Source of the DNA: VGEM01 sp033764265
GTDB lineage: Bacteria > Pseudomonadota > Alphaproteobacteria > Rhodospirillales > Rhodospirillaceae
Reading direction: 5' to 3'
Assembly (NCBI GenBank): GCA_033764265.1
Contig: JANRJB010000179.1
Span: 1-17,913, forward strand
DNA: 17,913 bases
The notes below the pieces were generated by a model, which saw only the letters and a list, made by a program, of their open reading frames with translations, was not told the DNA's origin and did not search any database. How positions within the stretch are numbered: position 1 is the stretch's first letter; each line of letters begins with the position of its first letter. Position numbers and translations under genes: made by a program. Of this stretch, positions 14,273 to 17,913 are shown piece after piece.

Positions 14273-14416
14273 AAGGTAACAGACCCGCCGCGCCACCCGC
14301 CCGAGATTAGCATGCCCGACCATGTCGTGGTGGGGTTCGAAACACCATTTGCGTTCGGGGTTTACAGCCCCACGCCACGGGCGGAAGGATGGCGCCTTAA
14401 TTCGAAGGGGGCCAGC

Positions 14417-14914
14417 ATGAGCACTGTCGTTCGACCCGTCATAGCCGTGACGACGCTTTTGGTTTTGGCGGCCTGCGCCGATGGGCCGGCGCGGCCGAGC
14501 GCGCAGTCGCAACTGGTGGCGGACACCAGCCGCTACGCGAAGCTGTCGGCCGCCGACGCGGCGATGATTGAGGTGGGCGAGACCGCGTTCATGAACAAGG
14601 ACGCCGCGGCGGCCGCGGCCACGGTCACCGAGGATTTCGAATGGTGGATCATCGGGCCCGATGGGCCGAAACAGGTGGTGAAGGGCCGCGCCGCCACCGA
14701 GAAGCTGATCGGCCAGTTCTTCGCGGCTTCGGACTTCGAGTCAAAGGTCTATCGTTTGGGGATGGTCGGCAACATCCTGGTGCAGGTCGAGGTCGATACC
14801 GTGCCGCAGCCGGACGGCACCAAGAAGACCACGACGTCGCTCGAGCTGTACGAGTTCCGCGACGGCAAGCGCTGGCGCGAGTGGCGCTTCCAGCCGACCG
14901 ACAGCGCGCGCTGA
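14417..14914 (+). CDS. Lipoprotein with NTF2/SnoaL-like domain
   Basis: This 165-residue protein has a lipoprotein signal: a hydrophobic stretch to residue 19 and the lipobox LAAC with Cys20 as the lipidated residue. The mature domain (about 40-160) looks like a SnoaL/NTF2-type cone-shaped alpha+beta fold. It has ETAFMNKDAAAAAATVTEDFEWW at the start, VKGRAATEKLIGQFF in the middle, and paired strands (NILVQVEVDTV, TSLELYEFRDGKRWREWRF) at the end. Such domains bind small hydrophobic ligands or catalyse simple isomerisations; no specific activity can be assigned. ATG 14417 is chosen over an upstream in-frame start because AAGGGGG (14405-14411) precedes it and the signal peptide begins there. It diverges from the cytochrome-GLUG operon, so a shared envelope role is possible. 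It is convergent with the carboxylase genes. Confidence 0.85.
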   Translation: MSTVVRPVIAVTTLLVLAACADGPARPSAQSQLVADTSRYAKLSAADAAMIEVGETAFMNKDAAAAAATVTEDFEWWIIGPDGPKQVVKGRAATEKLIGQFFAASDFESKVYRLGMVGNILVQVEVDTVPQPDGTKKTTTSLELYEFRDGKRWREWRFQPTDSAR

Positions 14915-14917
14915 ACA

Positions 14918-14932
14918 GCCGTCGCCAACGGC
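14918..14932. terminator. Small hairpin between convergent genes
   Basis: GCCGT (14918-14922) and ACGGC (14928-14932) form a 5-bp stem with a 5-base loop in the 22-base gap between the lipoprotein stop and the carboxylase alpha-subunit stop. No T-run follows on either strand. It may help 3'-end formation in both directions, but the evidence is weak. Confidence 0.22.
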
Positions 14933-14936
14933 GGGA

Positions 14937-16976
14937 CTACGCGAACTCCAGGATCACCTGGTCCACCGCCAGGCTCGCGCCCGGCTGCTGGTGCAATTTC
15001 TTCACCGTGCCGTCGCGCTCGGCCTTCAGAACGTTCTCCATCTTCATCGCCTCGACGATGGCGAGCGTCTCGCCGGCCTTGACCTCCTGGCCTTCCTGCA
15101 CCGCCAGCGAGACCAACAGGCCCGGCATCGGCGAAAGCAGGAATTGCGACAGGTCCGGCGGCGGCTTGTAGAGCATGTGCCGGGCCAGTTCGGCCTCGTG
15201 CAATGTCAGCACGGCCACGTCGACCTGGGCGCCGGCGTGGAACAGCCGATAGCCGATGCCGCGCCGGTCGACCTGCACCACGACGTGCTCGCCCTTGCCC
15301 TTGCCGCCGGAAATTTCAGCCTTGAACAGGGGCTGACCGTAGGTCCAGGCGCTGGCGACGTGCAGCGTGCGCTTGCCGACCTTGACGGTTCCCGATGCGG
15401 GTCCGTGCTCCGGGTTGCCGTCGTCCGGGTGCGGGGCGACCCAAACCTGGTGGCTGGTCTTTTCCGCCCCTTCGCCGGCCACCACCATCCAGGTGTCGGG
15501 CAGCTTGCGGGTGCGACCCGGACGCTGACCGGAGATGGCCGCGGCCCGGCGCTGATATGCCTGATGCACCAGAGCGGCCACGCCCATCAACACGGTCGGA
15601 TCTTCGGCGGGAAGGTCCTTGGCCGAAAAACCGTCGGGATACTCCTCGGCAATGAAATTGGTCGACAGCTTGCCCGATTCGAACTTTGCCTTGCTCATCA
15701 GCGAAGCAAGGAACGGAATATTGTGGCTGACGCCGCGGATGTAATAGGCGTCAAGCGCAGAGCGCATATTCGCGATCGCCTGGTTCCGGTCGGAGCCGGT
15801 GGCGATCAGCTTGGCGATCATCGGATCGTAGTAGACGGAAATCTCGCCGCCCTCGTAGACGCCGGTGTCGACGCGCACGTGCTTGCCTTCGGCCGGCGGA
15901 ATGTAGCGCGTAAGCCGACCGGTCGAGGGCAGGAAATTGCGATAGGGGTCCTCGGCGTAGACGCGGGACTCGATCGCCCAGCCAGACAGCTTCACGTCGG
16001 CCTGCTTGAAGGGGATTTTCTCGCCGGCGGCGATGCGGATCATCAGCTCCACCAGGTCGAGGCCGGTGACCATCTCGGTGACCGGATGCTCCACCTGCAG
16101 GCGGGTGTTCATCTCCAGGAAGTAGAAATTGCGCTTCTGGTCGACGATGAACTCCACCGTGCCGGCCGACACGTATTTCACGGCGCGGGCCAGCGCGACC
16201 GCCTGCTCGCCCATGGCCTTGCGGGTCTTGGCGTCGAGGAAGGGGCTGGGCGCCTCTTCGATCACCTTCTGGTGGCGGCGCTGGATCGAGCACTCGCGCT
16301 CGCCCAGGTACAGGGTGTTGCCGTGGCGGTCGGCCAGCACCTGGATTTCAATGTGGCGCGGCTGCTCGATGTAGCGCTCGATGAACACCCGGTCGTCGCC
16401 GAACGACGACTTGGCCTCGGACGTGGCGCGTTCGAAGCCTTCCTGCACCTCGGAGGCATTGCGGGCGATGCGCATGCCCTTGCCGCCGCCACCGGCGGAG
16501 GCCTTGGTCATCACCGGAAAGCCGACGTCCTCGGCGATCTTGAGGGCGTGCTTCGCGTCCTTGATGACGCCGTTGTAGCCCGGCACGACGCTGACGCCGG
16601 CCTTCACGGCCAGCTTCTTGGACTCGATCTTGTCGCCCATGGCGGCGATGGCGTGGGCGTCGGGGCCGATAAAGGTGACCTTGGCCTTGGCCAGCGCGGC
16701 CTGGAAGTCCTCGTTCTCGGACAAAAAGCCGTAGCCCGGATGCACGGCCTCGGCCTTGGTCTGCTTGCAGGCCCTGACGATGCGGTCGATCTGCAGATAG
16801 CTCTTGGCGGTCGGCGCCTCGCCGATATGCACGGCCTCGTCGGCCAGTTCGACGTGCAACGCGTCCTTGTCGGCGTCGGAATACACCGCGACGGTGGCGA
16901 TGCCCATCTTGCGCGCGGTCTTGATGACCCGGCAGGCGATCTCGCCGCGATTGGCGATCAGGATTTTCTTGAACAT
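14937..16976 (-). CDS. pccA: Acyl-CoA (propionyl-CoA type) carboxylase biotin-carrying alpha subunit
   Basis: This 679-residue enzyme subunit carboxylates its own biotin with bicarbonate and ATP, then passes CO2 to the beta subunit to convert propionyl-CoA to methylmalonyl-CoA. The biotin carboxylase domain (1-450) has KILIANRGEIACRVI at the start, the ATP-grasp glycine loop KASAGGGGKGMRIA (158-171), and LEMNTRLQVEHPVTE with catalytic residues. A BT-type linker domain (about 500-600) connects to the C-terminal biotinyl domain, where EAMKMEN carries the acceptor Lys645, 34 residues from the end. The BT domain and length favour PccA over methylcrotonyl- or geranyl-CoA carboxylase, though substrate choice lies in the beta subunit. 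Thr157 replaces the usual hydrophobic residue before the glycine loop. ATG 16976 lies 10 bases after the beta-subunit stop. No strong ribosome-binding site is seen, suggesting translational coupling. Confidence 0.95.
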   Translation of the reverse strand: MFKKILIANRGEIACRVIKTARKMGIATVAVYSDADKDALHVELADEAVHIGEAPTAKSYLQIDRIVRACKQTKAEAVHPGYGFLSENEDFQAALAKAKVTFIGPDAHAIAAMGDKIESKKLAVKAGVSVVPGYNGVIKDAKHALKIAEDVGFPVMTKASAGGGGKGMRIARNASEVQEGFERATSEAKSSFGDDRVFIERYIEQPRHIEIQVLADRHGNTLYLGERECSIQRRHQKVIEEAPSPFLDAKTRKAMGEQAVALARAVKYVSAGTVEFIVDQKRNFYFLEMNTRLQVEHPVTEMVTGLDLVELMIRIAAGEKIPFKQADVKLSGWAIESRVYAEDPYRNFLPSTGRLTRYIPPAEGKHVRVDTGVYEGGEISVYYDPMIAKLIATGSDRNQAIANMRSALDAYYIRGVSHNIPFLASLMSKAKFESGKLSTNFIAEEYPDGFSAKDLPAEDPTVLMGVAALVHQAYQRRAAAISGQRPGRTRKLPDTWMVVAGEGAEKTSHQVWVAPHPDDGNPEHGPASGTVKVGKRTLHVASAWTYGQPLFKAEISGGKGKGEHVVVQVDRRGIGYRLFHAGAQVDVAVLTLHEAELARHMLYKPPPDLSQFLLSPMPGLLVSLAVQEGQEVKAGETLAIVEAMKMENVLKAERDGTVKKLHQQPGASLAVDQVILEFA

Positions 16977-16986
16977 GCGGCGCGGC

Positions 16987-17913
<927 letters not shown>

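Noticed and set aside
12456..14279. A 607-codon plus-strand open frame antisense to the cytochrome-GLUG gene
   Set aside because: It runs opposite a gene with clear signal peptide, haem and GLUG motifs. The antisense product has no recognisable domain and a composition expected from high third-position GC.
14325..14355. tRNA-like GGGTTCGAAACACCA near 14336-14350
   Set aside because: It resembles a T-loop followed by CCA, but the flanking bases do not form a proper T stem, and no acceptor, D or anticodon arms are present.

Overview
This is a GC-rich (about two-thirds G+C), gene-dense bacterial chromosome segment. Several features suggest an alphaproteobacterium: a TonB-dependent receptor with an N-terminal EEIVVTARK box, Tat-exported proteins, a pccB-pccA type acyl-CoA carboxylase pair, and strong GC bias at third codon positions. 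The assignment is an inference from protein style, not from a phylogenetic marker. I see no insertion sequence, phage gene, CRISPR array or integration scar.

Left part (1-6537). A TonB-dependent outer-membrane receptor (293-2701) ends in a strong intrinsic terminator. Facing it is a minus-strand set: an IclR-family regulator (4899-4081), a phytanoyl-CoA-dioxygenase-like Fe(II)/2-oxoglutarate oxygenase (3976-3140) and a small cupin-like protein (3131-2778). Diverging from the regulator is a family 5 solute-binding protein (5008-6537). Two copies of the inverted repeat AATCCG-N5-CGGATT lie just downstream of [T/C]ATAAT -10 elements, one at iclR and one at the oxygenase gene. The IclR protein probably controls itself and the oxygenase-cupin pair, possibly with the binding protein. 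I read this as a locus for uptake and oxidation of an unidentified small molecule.

Middle part (6538-10304). This holds tRNA-Leu(GAG) on the minus strand, lipB (octanoyltransferase), a convergent Tat-exported DUF1838-like protein whose stop codon overlaps the lipB stop codon, and a two-gene plus-strand unit of RNA methyltransferases (an RlmI-like class I enzyme and a SpoU/TrmH-type SPOUT enzyme).

Right-middle part (10306-14914). Four closely packed minus-strand genes, in transcription order, encode a secreted cytochrome c/Ca-binding/GLUG-repeat fusion, a Tat-exported beta-propeller, a membrane-anchored NAD(P)-binding Rossmann protein and an acylphosphatase. A small lipoprotein with an NTF2/SnoaL-like fold diverges from them. 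The cytochrome-GLUG fusion and its propeller partner are the best candidates for an undescribed system: an envelope or surface redox protein whose function cannot be read from its parts.

Right edge (14937-17913). The biotin-carrying alpha subunit of an acyl-CoA (propionyl-CoA type) carboxylase follows its carboxyltransferase beta subunit, which is cut by the window end. These are core metabolic genes for propionyl-CoA assimilation or odd-chain and branched-chain catabolism.
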